Assembly (NCBI GenBank): GCA_038532735.1
Contig: JBCBAC010000002.1
Coordinates: 324,335-388,334 of the forward strand
Origin: JAHTBL01 sp038532735
GTDB lineage: Bacteria > Pseudomonadota > Alphaproteobacteria > Rhodobacterales > Rhodobacteraceae
Direction of reading: 5' to 3'
Length of the DNA stretch: 64,000 bases
Part shown: positions 43,769-51,853 of the stretch, in pieces
How the letters are laid out: the number at the start of each line of letters is the position of its first letter
How positions within the stretch are numbered: position 1 is the stretch's first letter
The notes under the pieces: generated by a model
Told to the model about the DNA's origin: nothing
Databases searched by the model: none
Seen by the model: the letters and a program-made list of their open reading frames with translations, nothing else
Made by a program: the position numbers and the translations under genes

Positions 43769-44853
43769 TCCGCGGCGTCCTGCACCTGATCAGCGCCCGC
43801 CTCGCGGCGCAGTTTACGGACCAGCTCAAGCTCGGACTGGAAATCGACGTAATGGGGCAGCTTGATATGCTCCAGAAAGCCCGTCGCTTGGATATTGTCG
43901 GCGTGATAAAGAACAAACTCGGCGTCTTGCGCCGGTGCGCCTTCAAAATCCTCGCCCAGTTCTTCCCAGCGCAAAGCCCGATCAACCAGCGCCATCGAGA
44001 TCGCTTTCCGTTCCGTCTGGCCAAAAACCAAACCATAGCCGCGAGTGAATTGCGGCGGTTCAGTTTTGGAGCCTTTGAATTGGTTGACCGTCTCACATTC
44101 GGTCAATGTGATCTCTCCGATCTCGACGGCAAAACCAAGCTCGGGAATGTCCATCTCCACCGCGACAGAACCAATCCGCAGTTCGCCGACAAAGGCGTGA
44201 TTGCGGGCGTAGCCGCGCTGGGTGGAATAGGCGAGACCCAGCGTGAAACCCTCATCCGAGCGGGTGAGTGCCTGCAAGCGCAGCGCGCGCTCCGCCGGCA
44301 TTTCCAGCGGCTCGCGCGTCAGGTCCGGGGGGGGCGTGTCATCACGGGGGGCTTCCTCGATTAGCCCTTCCTGGTTCAGGAAATCGGTCACATGCGGCAC
44401 GTCACCCGGCGCAGCCTCCCGCTCTGGCGCGACGGGTCTTTCACCCTCTGCCGCGAGTTTGAAATCCAACAAACGGTGCGTGTAGTCGAACGTAGGTCCC
44501 AGCACTTGCCCGCCCGGCACATCCTTGAACGTGGCTGAGATACGCCGGTCACACGCCATCGCCCCGGTATCGACAGGCTCTGAGGTGCCAAAGCGCGGCA
44601 GGGTCGTGCGGTAGGCCCGGATCAGGAAGATCGCCTCAATCAGATCACCACGCGCTTGCTTGATCGCGAGAGCGGCAAGGTCAGGATCATAAAGCGACCC
44701 TTCTGCCATGACCCGATTGACCGCAAGGCTCAGCTGCGCGCGAATTTGCGCAACGCTCAGCTCTGCAATTTCCGGATCGCCGCGCCGCTCTTCGGCCAGC
44801 CACGCATGGGCGTTCTCAATCGCCCGTTCGCCCCCTTTGACAGCCACATACAT
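43765..44853 (-). CDS. phnI: C-P lyase core subunit PhnI (nucleosidase)
   Basis: A 362-aa protein, normal length. MYVAVKGGERAIENAHAWL at the N-terminus, the QIRAQLSLAVNRVMAEGSLYDPDLAALAIKQARGD block and the C-terminal ADNIQATGFLEHIKLPHYVDFQSEL are characteristic. With PhnG, PhnH and PhnL it displaces adenine from ATP with the phosphonate. Its start shares one base with the phnH stop (TGATG), and its stop overlaps the phosphatase gene. Confidence 0.94.
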   Translation of the reverse strand: MYVAVKGGERAIENAHAWLAEERRGDPEIAELSVAQIRAQLSLAVNRVMAEGSLYDPDLAALAIKQARGDLIEAIFLIRAYRTTLPRFGTSEPVDTGAMACDRRISATFKDVPGGQVLGPTFDYTHRLLDFKLAAEGERPVAPEREAAPGDVPHVTDFLNQEGLIEEAPRDDTPPPDLTREPLEMPAERALRLQALTRSDEGFTLGLAYSTQRGYARNHAFVGELRIGSVAVEMDIPELGFAVEIGEITLTECETVNQFKGSKTEPPQFTRGYGLVFGQTERKAISMALVDRALRWEELGEDFEGAPAQDAEFVLYHADNIQATGFLEHIKLPHYVDFQSELELVRKLRREAGADQVQDAAE

Positions 44854-45443
44854 CAGCGCACCTCCAACATAGAGGACGGCGCGCAGACCTCGGTGGATCG
44901 CGGGAGCGCTGCGACCTGATCCTCACAGGTGAAAATGAAGTCCAGCCCCAGCGGGAAGAGCGCGTGGTTTGACTGGAACGCCTCGATATCGGGTAACGAT
45001 AGCGCGGCTGTCTCCTTGATGCCCGGCCCACGGAGCAGAGCACCGGAAGCGGTCAGTTTCGGCATATCCACGATCAGCGTGGCAGAGCGGTCGGGATATT
45101 CTGACGTACCGATAGGATAGGCCGAGAGCGGCAACAATGCCCCCCATGCGCCGACGGCAAACATGCAGTGAGAGGGCCCTGCCAAGGGCGCGCCAGTGTG
45201 AAACGCCAGCCAGTCGCGCACCTCCGCGCGATCCGCATCACCGGCCAAAAAAACGGGCGTGTCCGTGTCGCACAAGGTCAGAAGAACCGCCCCTGCAGCA
45301 GCAGACAAAGGTGCCGGCGGCTCCGCCCCCGAAAGGGGCTGCAGCGTGCCGGGGCGCGCCATCGCCTCCATCACACTGCGGAACGCATGGGCGGACTGCA
45401 GGGCGGAATCTGCAAAACCACCAGACAGTGTTTGTGCCTGCAT
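44853..45443 (-). CDS. phnH: C-P lyase core subunit PhnH
   Basis: About 196 aa. QTLSGGFADSALQSAHAFRSVMEAMARPGTL is the family opening, and the middle has LLTLCDTDTPVFLAG and later YPIGTSEYPDRSATLIVDMPKL. PhnH is a structural part of the PhnGHIJ core. A TTG directly precedes the ATG at 45443; the ATG is better spaced from AGAGG and overlaps the phnG stop as TGATG. Confidence 0.92.
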   Translation of the reverse strand: MQAQTLSGGFADSALQSAHAFRSVMEAMARPGTLQPLSGAEPPAPLSAAAGAVLLTLCDTDTPVFLAGDADRAEVRDWLAFHTGAPLAGPSHCMFAVGAWGALLPLSAYPIGTSEYPDRSATLIVDMPKLTASGALLRGPGIKETAALSLPDIEAFQSNHALFPLGLDFIFTCEDQVAALPRSTEVCAPSSMLEVR

Positions 45444-45898
45444 CAATCCTCTCCTCTGACCATGGTGAAAAAGTCGACCTTGGTGGCTGCAGCCTTGGCA
45501 GCTCGCGTCGCTTTAGCGGTCGCGCGCTCTTCCATCAGCGGATCAAGCACAGCGCTGCGCAGCAGCTCTGCCGCATCGGTCTGCATCAACGCATCAACCA
45601 ACGCGGCCGCCTCCGCATCGGCTTTGCGGCGACCTTGGATATAGGCGTGACCCACCTCGCCACTCTCGAGCGTCAACGCACAACGCGTTACGGTCATCTC
45701 GCCCAGATTGAACGGCGCCCCCGTTGCACCAGCCCGTCCACGCACCATCGCGCTGCCAATCTCTGGCGCGCGAAGCCACGTGAAGGCCGGACGGGGCATG
45801 GCAGCATCCAACAGCGCCGCAACGCGACCTTCTGGCGCTTTGGCCATCAAGCTCATCCACGCCTTTCGGGGAGCCGTTTCATCGAAAGCGTCTTTCAT
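45443..45898 (-). CDS. phnG: C-P lyase core subunit PhnG
   Basis: A 151-aa core subunit, first gene of the phnGHI-J-KLN transcript. RKAWMSLMAKAPEGRVAALLDA near the N-terminus and GEMTVTRCALTLESGEVGHAYIQGR in the middle are diagnostic. It is divergent from phnF across 81 bp that holds a TATAC-repeat operator candidate. Confidence 0.93.
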   Translation of the reverse strand: MKDAFDETAPRKAWMSLMAKAPEGRVAALLDAAMPRPAFTWLRAPEIGSAMVRGRAGATGAPFNLGEMTVTRCALTLESGEVGHAYIQGRRKADAEAAALVDALMQTDAAELLRSAVLDPLMEERATAKATRAAKAAATKVDFFTMVRGED

Positions 45899-45913
45899 CT
45901 CGACAACTTTTCC

Positions 45914-45932
45914 GTATACTATACAACTATAC
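45914..45932. promoter_or_regulatory. Candidate PhnF operator (TATAC repeats)
   Basis: GTATACTATACAACTATAC contains two direct ACTATAC repeats (45918-45924 and 45926-45932) with an 8-bp period and a self-complementary GTATAC. It lies 16 nt from the phnG start in the phnG-phnF gap, where a HutC-type repressor would bind to control both directions. Confidence 0.45.
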
Positions 45933-45979
45933 TTATCTTATCATATCCGCCGCCGCGCGACAGGGGAGATTTGTGAAGT

Positions 45980-46699
45980 TTGCATGACAAAGCGACCAAA
46001 ACGCCCGTCTGGAAAGCCATCGCCGACGCCCTGCGCAGCGATCTGGCCGAGGGGCGCTATAGCCCCGGCGACAAGCTCCCGACGGAGGCCGCCTTGGCAG
46101 ACCGCTTCGGCGTCAACCGGCACACGGTGCGCCACGGCATCTCCGCGCTGGTCGACGAAGGGCTAATCAGAACGCGCCGCGGATCGGGCGCTTTCGTCGC
46201 CGCGACCCCTACCGACTATCCCATCGGCACGCGGGTGCGGTTCCACGAGAACCTGATCGCAGCCGGACGCCTGCCGGAAAAGCGGGTTCTGCATGTCGAC
46301 AACCGCGCCGCGTCCGAAGGTGAGGCCAAAGCGCTCCACCTCACGGCAGGCGATCCGGTCTGCGCCTATCACGGATTGTCACTGGCCGATGGTCAGCCCA
46401 TCGCCGTGTTCGAGAGCGTCTTCCCACTCGCCCGCCTGCCCGGCATCGCAGCGGCGTTGGAGACAACCAGCAGCGTGACCGAAGCGCTCCGCACCCAAGG
46501 CGTTACCGACTACACCCGCGCGATGACCCGCCTGACGGCTGTCAGGGCTACTGCCACGCAAGCCCTGCATCTGCATATCAGCGAAGGCGATCCTTTGCTC
46601 AGATCAACAGGCGTGAACGTGAACACTGATGGGCAGCCATTAGAATATGGCCGCACCTGGTTCGCCGGCGACAGGGTGACACTGACGTTCGAAGGCTAG
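45980..46699 (+). CDS. phnF: Phosphonate metabolism transcriptional regulator PhnF (GntR/HutC family)
   Basis: A 239-aa regulator. The N-terminal GntR winged HTH (about 8-75) has YSPGDKLPTEAALADRFGVNRHTVRHGISALVDEGL, and the UTRA effector domain follows (about 90-235, with VFESVFPLARLPG). It probably represses the phn operons until a phosphonate-related ligand binds. The only start in reach is TTG at 45980, with GGGGAG about 11 nt upstream. Its TAG stop shares a CTAG with that of the convergent hexapeptide-transferase gene. Confidence 0.92.
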   Translation: MHDKATKTPVWKAIADALRSDLAEGRYSPGDKLPTEAALADRFGVNRHTVRHGISALVDEGLIRTRRGSGAFVAATPTDYPIGTRVRFHENLIAAGRLPEKRVLHVDNRAASEGEAKALHLTAGDPVCAYHGLSLADGQPIAVFESVFPLARLPGIAAALETTSSVTEALRTQGVTDYTRAMTRLTAVRATATQALHLHISEGDPLLRSTGVNVNTDGQPLEYGRTWFAGDRVTLTFEG

Positions 46700-47313
46700 C
46701 CCTCGTATTTATCAAGAAAGGCCTCAGCCTTCAGCGCGCGGAAGTCGGGCAAAGCCCTGCGCAGGGCCTCATGGCTCCAATCCCACCAGGCAAGCGCAAT
46801 CAACCGATCCGCAATCTCGCGCGGCTGACGGTGCCGCAACACCGTCGCCGGTGTGCCCGCCACGATTGTGTAAGGCGCAACATCCTTCGTAACGACAGCC
46901 CCCGCAGCCACAACCGCGCCATGGCCCAGAGTGACCTCTGGCTTGATCATCGCCCCTGCTCCGATCCACGTGTCATGACCGATATGAGCAACCCGCGACC
47001 GGCGATGCGCAAAGAAGGCGGCATCGCTATCCGCATCATCCCAATAATCGTCCGAGCGATAAAGGAAATGGTGACACGCAGCCGTGTCCAGCGGATGATC
47101 GGTTGCGCCGATCCGGCTAAATGCAGCGATATTGGCGAATTTACCGATCTGCGCATTGGCGATATCCGCAAAACGGTCGCAATAGCTGTAATCCCCGAAG
47201 ACCGAATGCGCCACGCGGCTGCCCTTGCCGATCTCGACATAGGCGCCAAACCGGCTTTCGGTGATTTCGCAATCAGAGTGCAGGAACGGCGCATCCGGCG
47301 ATAGTCGTGCCAT
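46696..47313 (-). CDS. Hexapeptide-repeat transferase of phosphonate metabolism
   Basis: About 205 aa, a left-handed beta-helix acetyltransferase of the chloramphenicol acetyltransferase-like (XAT) group that occurs in phn clusters. Isoleucine/valine hexads run through VAHSVFGDYSYCDRFADIANAQIGKFANIAAFSRIGATDHP and again HIGHDTWIGAGAMIKPEVTLGHGAVVAAGAVV. It may acetylate aminoalkylphosphonates, standing in for PhnO, but this is inference. The ATG at 47313 shares one base with the phnE2 stop (TGATG). Confidence 0.85.
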   Translation of the reverse strand: MARLSPDAPFLHSDCEITESRFGAYVEIGKGSRVAHSVFGDYSYCDRFADIANAQIGKFANIAAFSRIGATDHPLDTAACHHFLYRSDDYWDDADSDAAFFAHRRSRVAHIGHDTWIGAGAMIKPEVTLGHGAVVAAGAVVTKDVAPYTIVAGTPATVLRHRQPREIADRLIALAWWDWSHEALRRALPDFRALKAEAFLDKYEG

Positions 47314-48650
47314 CAGTCTTTGCGCCCGATCAGCTTGCCACGCAGCCATCCGGAGACCCAGTCCATGAACATGACCATCGCGATGATCAGCACGATGTAA
47401 TAGGCGACCTCTTCCCAGTCCTTTTGGGTCTGGATGGCCTGCGTCAGCATCAGGCCAATGCCACCACCCGTGATCGCACCGATGATCGTAGCGGAGCGTG
47501 TGTTGGATTCCAGAAAATACAGGATTTGCGCCAGCAGCACCGGGACAATCTGCGGGATCACACCAAAGCGGTAGCGTTGCAGCGGTTTCGCCCCGGTGGA
47601 GGCGACACCCTCGATCTGCTTGCCGTCGACATTCTCCAACGCCTCCGAGAAGATTTTCCCGAACGTGCCAGTATCCGTGATCAGGATCGCAAGCGCACCG
47701 GTCAGCGGCCCCGGCCCAAAGGCCCGCGCCAGAACAACCGTCCAGATCAGTGCATCAACACCGCGCACAAAGTCAAACAGGCGCCGCGTAGCCGCGCGCA
47801 GCAGCATGATGGGCGAGAAGCGTTTCGCCGCAAGAAACGCCAGCGGCAGCGCGATGATGGCCGCACCCATCGTGCCGAGAAACGCCATGAGGATCGTTTC
47901 CCCAATCGCCCATGCAACGTCCTTGTGGCGCCACATTCCGTTATTCCACCAGTCCGAAATCGCCCCAGCGAGGTTAGCGCGATCTGCATCCAGACGCGGT
48001 CCGAACAGGATGTCGCCGAAGCTATGTCCGTAATAGGGGCTGTCGAGCGTGAACCAGAAAAGCTCCCATCCGGGGAAGTAATTGAAGACCTCTGTGCGCG
48101 CGCCGGTCATCGTAATGCGCCCTTCCGGCGTCGTGATCGCAATGCGCCGATCAGAGGCGGAGATCCAGTCGGGAAGATCATCGGGCAGGTTGCTGATCAG
48201 ATTGCGCCCTTCGGCCTGCACGTTGATCATCGTGAAGTTCGGGATCTCAATCTCTGTCCGGTTGTCGGGCAGGTAGCGCACGACATGGTCACCGCCCAGA
48301 TCAATCGTGATAACCTCATCGCCCGTCACCCAATCCGGGCGCGTGCCTTCGGGATAAGTGCCTTTACGCTCCCCCTCAACAGCATACGTGACCGCGCCCG
48401 AGCGGTTGTTGCGCGTGACATGAACCTTGTGGGACCAGCTGTCAGAGGCAAGCGTCACCGCGTTGTCCAGATTGGCCCGCTGCGCCAGTCCGGGCAGATC
48501 AAAGGCAAAGAAGATATAGACCAGATAGGCGGCGATCACCGCCGGGATGCCGAAACCAACCAACCGTTTGCGGCGAAACAAGCGGTCTGCCTGATCTTTC
48601 ACACCTGTTAGATCAGCGGCGCCGCCCGCGTTGAGTTGTGTCGCGGTCAT
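47313..48650 (-). CDS. phnE: Phosphonate ABC transporter permease PhnE2
   Basis: A 445-aa permease. One N-terminal span (about 33-50) precedes a roughly 160-residue periplasmic insertion, which is usual for one of the two PhnE paralogues. The BPD_transp_1 domain follows (about 245-435), with EGVASTGAKPLQRYRFGVIPQI as the cytoplasmic coupling loop. It works with PhnE1, PhnC and PhnD. Its start overlaps the phnE1 stop (ATGA). Confidence 0.92.
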   Translation of the reverse strand: MTATQLNAGGAADLTGVKDQADRLFRRKRLVGFGIPAVIAAYLVYIFFAFDLPGLAQRANLDNAVTLASDSWSHKVHVTRNNRSGAVTYAVEGERKGTYPEGTRPDWVTGDEVITIDLGGDHVVRYLPDNRTEIEIPNFTMINVQAEGRNLISNLPDDLPDWISASDRRIAITTPEGRITMTGARTEVFNYFPGWELFWFTLDSPYYGHSFGDILFGPRLDADRANLAGAISDWWNNGMWRHKDVAWAIGETILMAFLGTMGAAIIALPLAFLAAKRFSPIMLLRAATRRLFDFVRGVDALIWTVVLARAFGPGPLTGALAILITDTGTFGKIFSEALENVDGKQIEGVASTGAKPLQRYRFGVIPQIVPVLLAQILYFLESNTRSATIIGAITGGGIGLMLTQAIQTQKDWEEVAYYIVLIIAMVMFMDWVSGWLRGKLIGRKD

Positions 48651-49522
48651 TGGCCCTGCCCCTCGGTCAGACGGTTGCGGTAATGGCTGGACACCTGATC
48701 GAAGAAAACAATCGTGCCAAAGAGCAAGATGAAAATCGCAGCGGCTTCATCGAACCGACCCGGCCCCCAGGCCATCGCATTGCGCAGCTCGTAGCCAAGG
48801 CCCCCTGCGCCGACAAAGCCAAGAATGGCCGACGCACGGATGTTGATCTCGAACCGCAGAAGGCCATAACTGACATAATTCGGCGCAACCTGCGGAAGCA
48901 CGCCCAGCAGCATCCGCTGGGACCACGTCGCCCCGGTCGAGGCCAACCCTTCGACCGGTTTGAGGTCGGCATTTTCCGCCACCTCAGAGAAGAGCTTGCC
49001 CAGCGCACCCGCAGTATGGATCGCAATCGCGATCATCGCGGGCACCGGACCACCGCCCAGAACAAAAATCAGAACAAGCGCGATAACGATCTCGGGCACT
49101 GCACGCATGATGTCCGAGATGCGGCGAAAGACCGGGATCATCCGGGGCCATTTGGCCAGACCGCGTGTGCCCAAAAGCGACAGTAGCAAGCCGCCAACAG
49201 CCCCGATCAAGGTCGAGACGGCAGCGATATTGATCGTCTCGATCAGCGCGGGGAAATACTTGGCGATCAGACCGGGCAGATCGGCGCGCTTTTCCCAAGC
49301 CTCGCCCAGAACGTCTGCGGGGTAGTCCCCGACCTGATGCAAACCCTCCCAGAAGCCACCGGCATTGCGATCATCGGCGACGTTGAAACCTGCGGCCATC
49401 AGGACGACGAAGATCAACAGCGTCAGACCACCGTAGAGCCTGCGACGCTGGACCTGCGCCATGTAACTGGATTGAATGCTGTCCACGCTTTGTGGCGCGA
49501 CCCCGATGGCTGCGTCAGACAT
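48647..49522 (-). CDS. phnE: Phosphonate ABC transporter permease PhnE1
   Basis: A 291-aa inner-membrane permease with about six spans. The coupling loop is EGLASTGATWSQRMLLGVLPQVAPNY, and RAVPEIVIALVLIFVLG and GFVGAGGLGYELRNAM are family blocks. It is separated from phnD by 66 bp with a strong hairpin. Confidence 0.93.
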   Translation of the reverse strand: MSDAAIGVAPQSVDSIQSSYMAQVQRRRLYGGLTLLIFVVLMAAGFNVADDRNAGGFWEGLHQVGDYPADVLGEAWEKRADLPGLIAKYFPALIETINIAAVSTLIGAVGGLLLSLLGTRGLAKWPRMIPVFRRISDIMRAVPEIVIALVLIFVLGGGPVPAMIAIAIHTAGALGKLFSEVAENADLKPVEGLASTGATWSQRMLLGVLPQVAPNYVSYGLLRFEINIRASAILGFVGAGGLGYELRNAMAWGPGRFDEAAAIFILLFGTIVFFDQVSSHYRNRLTEGQGQ

Positions 49523-49545
49523 ACCCGACCCCCAAACATAAAGAA

Positions 49546-49571
49546 CCGGTGGCCCTGTACGGGGCCACCGG
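49546..49571 (-). promoter_or_regulatory. Strong intercistronic hairpin between phnD and phnE1
   Basis: CCGGTGGCCC (49546-49555) and GGGCCACCGG (49562-49571) make a perfect 10-bp GC-rich stem with a 6-nt loop. On the minus strand it is followed by TTCTTTATG, a weak U tract. It probably partly ends transcription or protects the phnCD message, raising binding-protein supply. Confidence 0.72.
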
Positions 49572-49588
49572 CGAAATGCAGTCTGCGC

Positions 49589-50500
49589 TTAGCCGCCGAT
49601 CTTGGCTTTGCGCGCCTCAACGATGGAGATGTAGGTCTCATGCGTCACAGGCTGGAAGCCGAGCGTGTCACCGGCTGCAACGCCATAAGCGCAATCGGCG
49701 TCACGCTCGTGCAGACCGTCAACCAATTCGGTCATGGTCGCGCGCACGTCGGCAGGCAACTCTTTGCGCAGAACGATGGGGCCTTCCGGGATCACGTTGG
49801 ATTTCCAGATCTGCACCAGCTCGTTCATGTCAACAAGGCCCGCATCTACAGCCTTGCGCAGCGCGCCAGAGTTGTAGCCATCTTCCCAGTTGCCCTGCGC
49901 GTCCGCCCAGGTCACGCCACCGTCGATGTCGCCATTGCTGACGGCAACGATGGTCTGCTCGTGACCGCCAGTGAATTTGACCTCACCGAAATACTCACCC
50001 GATTCCATCGTGACGCCGTCTTTGTACTGAGGGATCTCGATAGAGGGGATCAGGTAGCCGGAGGTGGAGTTCGGATCGCCAAAGCCAAAGACCTTGCCTT
50101 CCATATCGTCAAGCGATGTGATGCCTGCATCCTTACGCGCGAACCCGATGGAGTGATACCCGATCGAGCCATCGACATTCACCTTGATCAGAACCGGCTC
50201 AACCGCCTCGGGGTCCTGCAGGTAGGTTGCGGCATAGGCAGAGGCGCCAAGCCAGGCCATGTCCAATGTGCCGCCCAGAAGGCCCTGGATCACGCCGTTA
50301 TAGTCAGCAGGCGCGAAAAGTTTGGTCTCAACGCCCAGCGCTTCCGTCGTGTAATCAGCAAGGCACTGATAGCTGTTCATACGGTCCTGTGCGTTTTCGC
50401 CGCCCAGAATGCCGATCCGGAATTCTGTGATCTCTTCAGCTTGAGCGCCCGCGCTCAAAACGGCGGTGGCAGCAAACGCCAGTGCAAAGGTCTTTTTCAT
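49589..50500 (-). CDS. phnD: Phosphonate ABC transporter substrate-binding protein
   Basis: A 303-aa periplasmic protein with signal peptide KKTFALAFAATAVLSAGAQA. FRIGILGGENAQDRMNSYQCL is the opening of the mature domain; GGTLDMAWLGASAYA and FGFGDPNSTSGYLIPSIEI hold ligand-binding residues of the PhnD family. It captures alkylphosphonates for PhnCE. It follows phnC with a 56-nt gap. Confidence 0.94.
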   Translation of the reverse strand: MKKTFALAFAATAVLSAGAQAEEITEFRIGILGGENAQDRMNSYQCLADYTTEALGVETKLFAPADYNGVIQGLLGGTLDMAWLGASAYAATYLQDPEAVEPVLIKVNVDGSIGYHSIGFARKDAGITSLDDMEGKVFGFGDPNSTSGYLIPSIEIPQYKDGVTMESGEYFGEVKFTGGHEQTIVAVSNGDIDGGVTWADAQGNWEDGYNSGALRKAVDAGLVDMNELVQIWKSNVIPEGPIVLRKELPADVRATMTELVDGLHERDADCAYGVAAGDTLGFQPVTHETYISIVEARKAKIGG

Positions 50501-50556
50501 CGATGTCTCCGTTAGGTTTGATGAAGGTGGCCCGCAACAGCACGGGCAAAACTGGC

Positions 50557-51372
50557 TCAGACATACGCCTCCGCATCGCGGAGCTTTGATCTGTCCAGTG
50601 TTTCGATTTCGGTCGATGTCGCAGCTTCGGAAAAGTCCGCGCCCGCTCCGTAAATGTCGCGCGCCACACCAGTGGTCAGCTGCGCAGGCGTGCCGTCAAA
50701 AACGATCCGGCCATCGCGCATGCCGATCACCCGGTCACAATAGCGGCGCGCGGTATCAAGTGTGTGCAGATTGGCAATCACCATCCGCCCGTCTTCCTCA
50801 TGGATGGTGCGCAGTGACTGCATGACGACCTGCGCATTCATCGGATCAAGCGAGGCGATGGGCTCATCGGCCAGAATAATCTTCGGATCCTGCATCAGCG
50901 CCCGCGCGATTGCGACACGCTGCTGCTGACCGCCAGACAAGGCCTCTGCGCGCTTGGGCGCCTGCTCGGCGATGCCAAGGCGATCAAGGATTTCGATGGC
51001 CTGATGAATGTCCGATTGCGGGTACAGATTGAACATCGTCGAGAAGGTCGAGCGCTTGTTCAGCGTCCCGTGCAGCACGTTGGAGACCACATCCATCCGC
51101 GGCACGAGGTTAAACTGCTGGAAAATCATCGCACAGCGCGATTGCCAATCCCGTCGCGCAGCCCCTTTGAGAGACGTGATATCCTGACCCTCGAACGTGA
51201 TCGTGCCCTCAGACGCATCGCTGAGCCGATTAAGCATGCGCAACAGCGTGGATTTACCTGCTCCCGACCGCCCGATGATCCCGATCATAGTGGGCGCTTC
51301 GACCAGAATGTTGGCCGCATCCACAGCCGTTTTGTCCCCGAAACGCTTCGTCAACGTCTTGATATGCAGCAT
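50557..51372 (-). CDS. phnC: Phosphonate ABC transporter ATP-binding protein
   Basis: A 271-aa ATPase. Walker A GRSGAGKST, the Q-loop MIFQQFNLVPRMDV, signature LSGGQQQRVAIARAL, Walker B IILADEPIASLD and the H-loop NLHTLD are as in PhnC. First gene of the phnCDE1E2-hexapeptide operon, with a tandem Pho box 61 bp upstream, so expression should rise on phosphate starvation. Confidence 0.95.
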   Translation of the reverse strand: MLHIKTLTKRFGDKTAVDAANILVEAPTMIGIIGRSGAGKSTLLRMLNRLSDASEGTITFEGQDITSLKGAARRDWQSRCAMIFQQFNLVPRMDVVSNVLHGTLNKRSTFSTMFNLYPQSDIHQAIEILDRLGIAEQAPKRAEALSGGQQQRVAIARALMQDPKIILADEPIASLDPMNAQVVMQSLRTIHEEDGRMVIANLHTLDTARRYCDRVIGMRDGRIVFDGTPAQLTTGVARDIYGAGADFSEAATSTEIETLDRSKLRDAEAYV

Positions 51373-51432
51373 GTCACCCCCGGTGTTTGAGAGGCGAATA
51401 GAGCGCGAAAATCAAAACTGCATGACGGTTTT

Positions 51433-51472
51433 GAATCAGTTCTCTGACAGCGGTGCGAAGGATTTGTGACAG
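51433..51472 (-). promoter_or_regulatory. Tandem Pho box (PhoB operator) upstream of phnC
   Basis: On the minus strand four 7-nt units start every 11 bp: CTGTCAC (51466-51472), CCTTCGC (51455-51461), CTGTCAG (51444-51450) and CTGATTC (51433-51439). Units 1 and 3 match CTGTCAT at 6 of 7. The spacers are AAAT, ACCG and AGAA. This is the direct-repeat architecture bound by two PhoB dimers. Confidence 0.75.
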
Positions 51473-51559
51473 ACCCGAGGTGCCCGGCGTCAGCAAATTT
51501 TATCCACAGGACGTCATAAAACTGTTACGTTGCACGCCCGAACCCGCTACGTTTCATGC

Positions 51560-51853
51560 ATGATCAAACGTCTCCTCAGCCTGTCCCTTCTTTCACTCGC
51601 TTTGCCGATTGCGGCTCACGCGCAGATCGCCGATGTCAGCTGTGATGACAGCGCCCGAATGACCTATACGCTCAGCACGGTTATGGGGGCAGAGCGTCAG
51701 GCAACAGGCCTGCGCGATCCTGAAACGATGCTGGAGGTTTGGGTCAAACGCACCAGCGGCGATTGGATGATCGTTCAGACCTACGCCAACGGAACGTCAT
51801 GCATCGTGGCGATGGGCGCCTATTGGGAAAGCAACGAGGCCGGGCCCGCCTAG
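51560..51853 (+). CDS. Small secreted protein of unknown function
   Basis: About 97 aa. A clear signal peptide (MIKRLLSLSLLSLALPIAAHAQ) precedes a mature part of about 75 residues with two cysteines (SCDDSAR and TSCIV) that could form a disulfide. The core MLEVWVKRTSGDWMIVQTYANGTSCIVAMG looks like a small beta-rich fold. I do not recognise a named domain. The ATG at 51560 is chosen because it begins the signal peptide. Its TAG stop shares a CTAG with the convergent aldo/keto reductase gene. Confidence 0.72.
   Translation: MIKRLLSLSLLSLALPIAAHAQIADVSCDDSARMTYTLSTVMGAERQATGLRDPETMLEVWVKRTSGDWMIVQTYANGTSCIVAMGAYWESNEAGPA

Noticed and set aside
47307..48611. Plus-strand frame of 434 codons opposite phnE2
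   Set aside because: Antisense shadow of the permease, His/Arg/Asp-rich and without any family signal.
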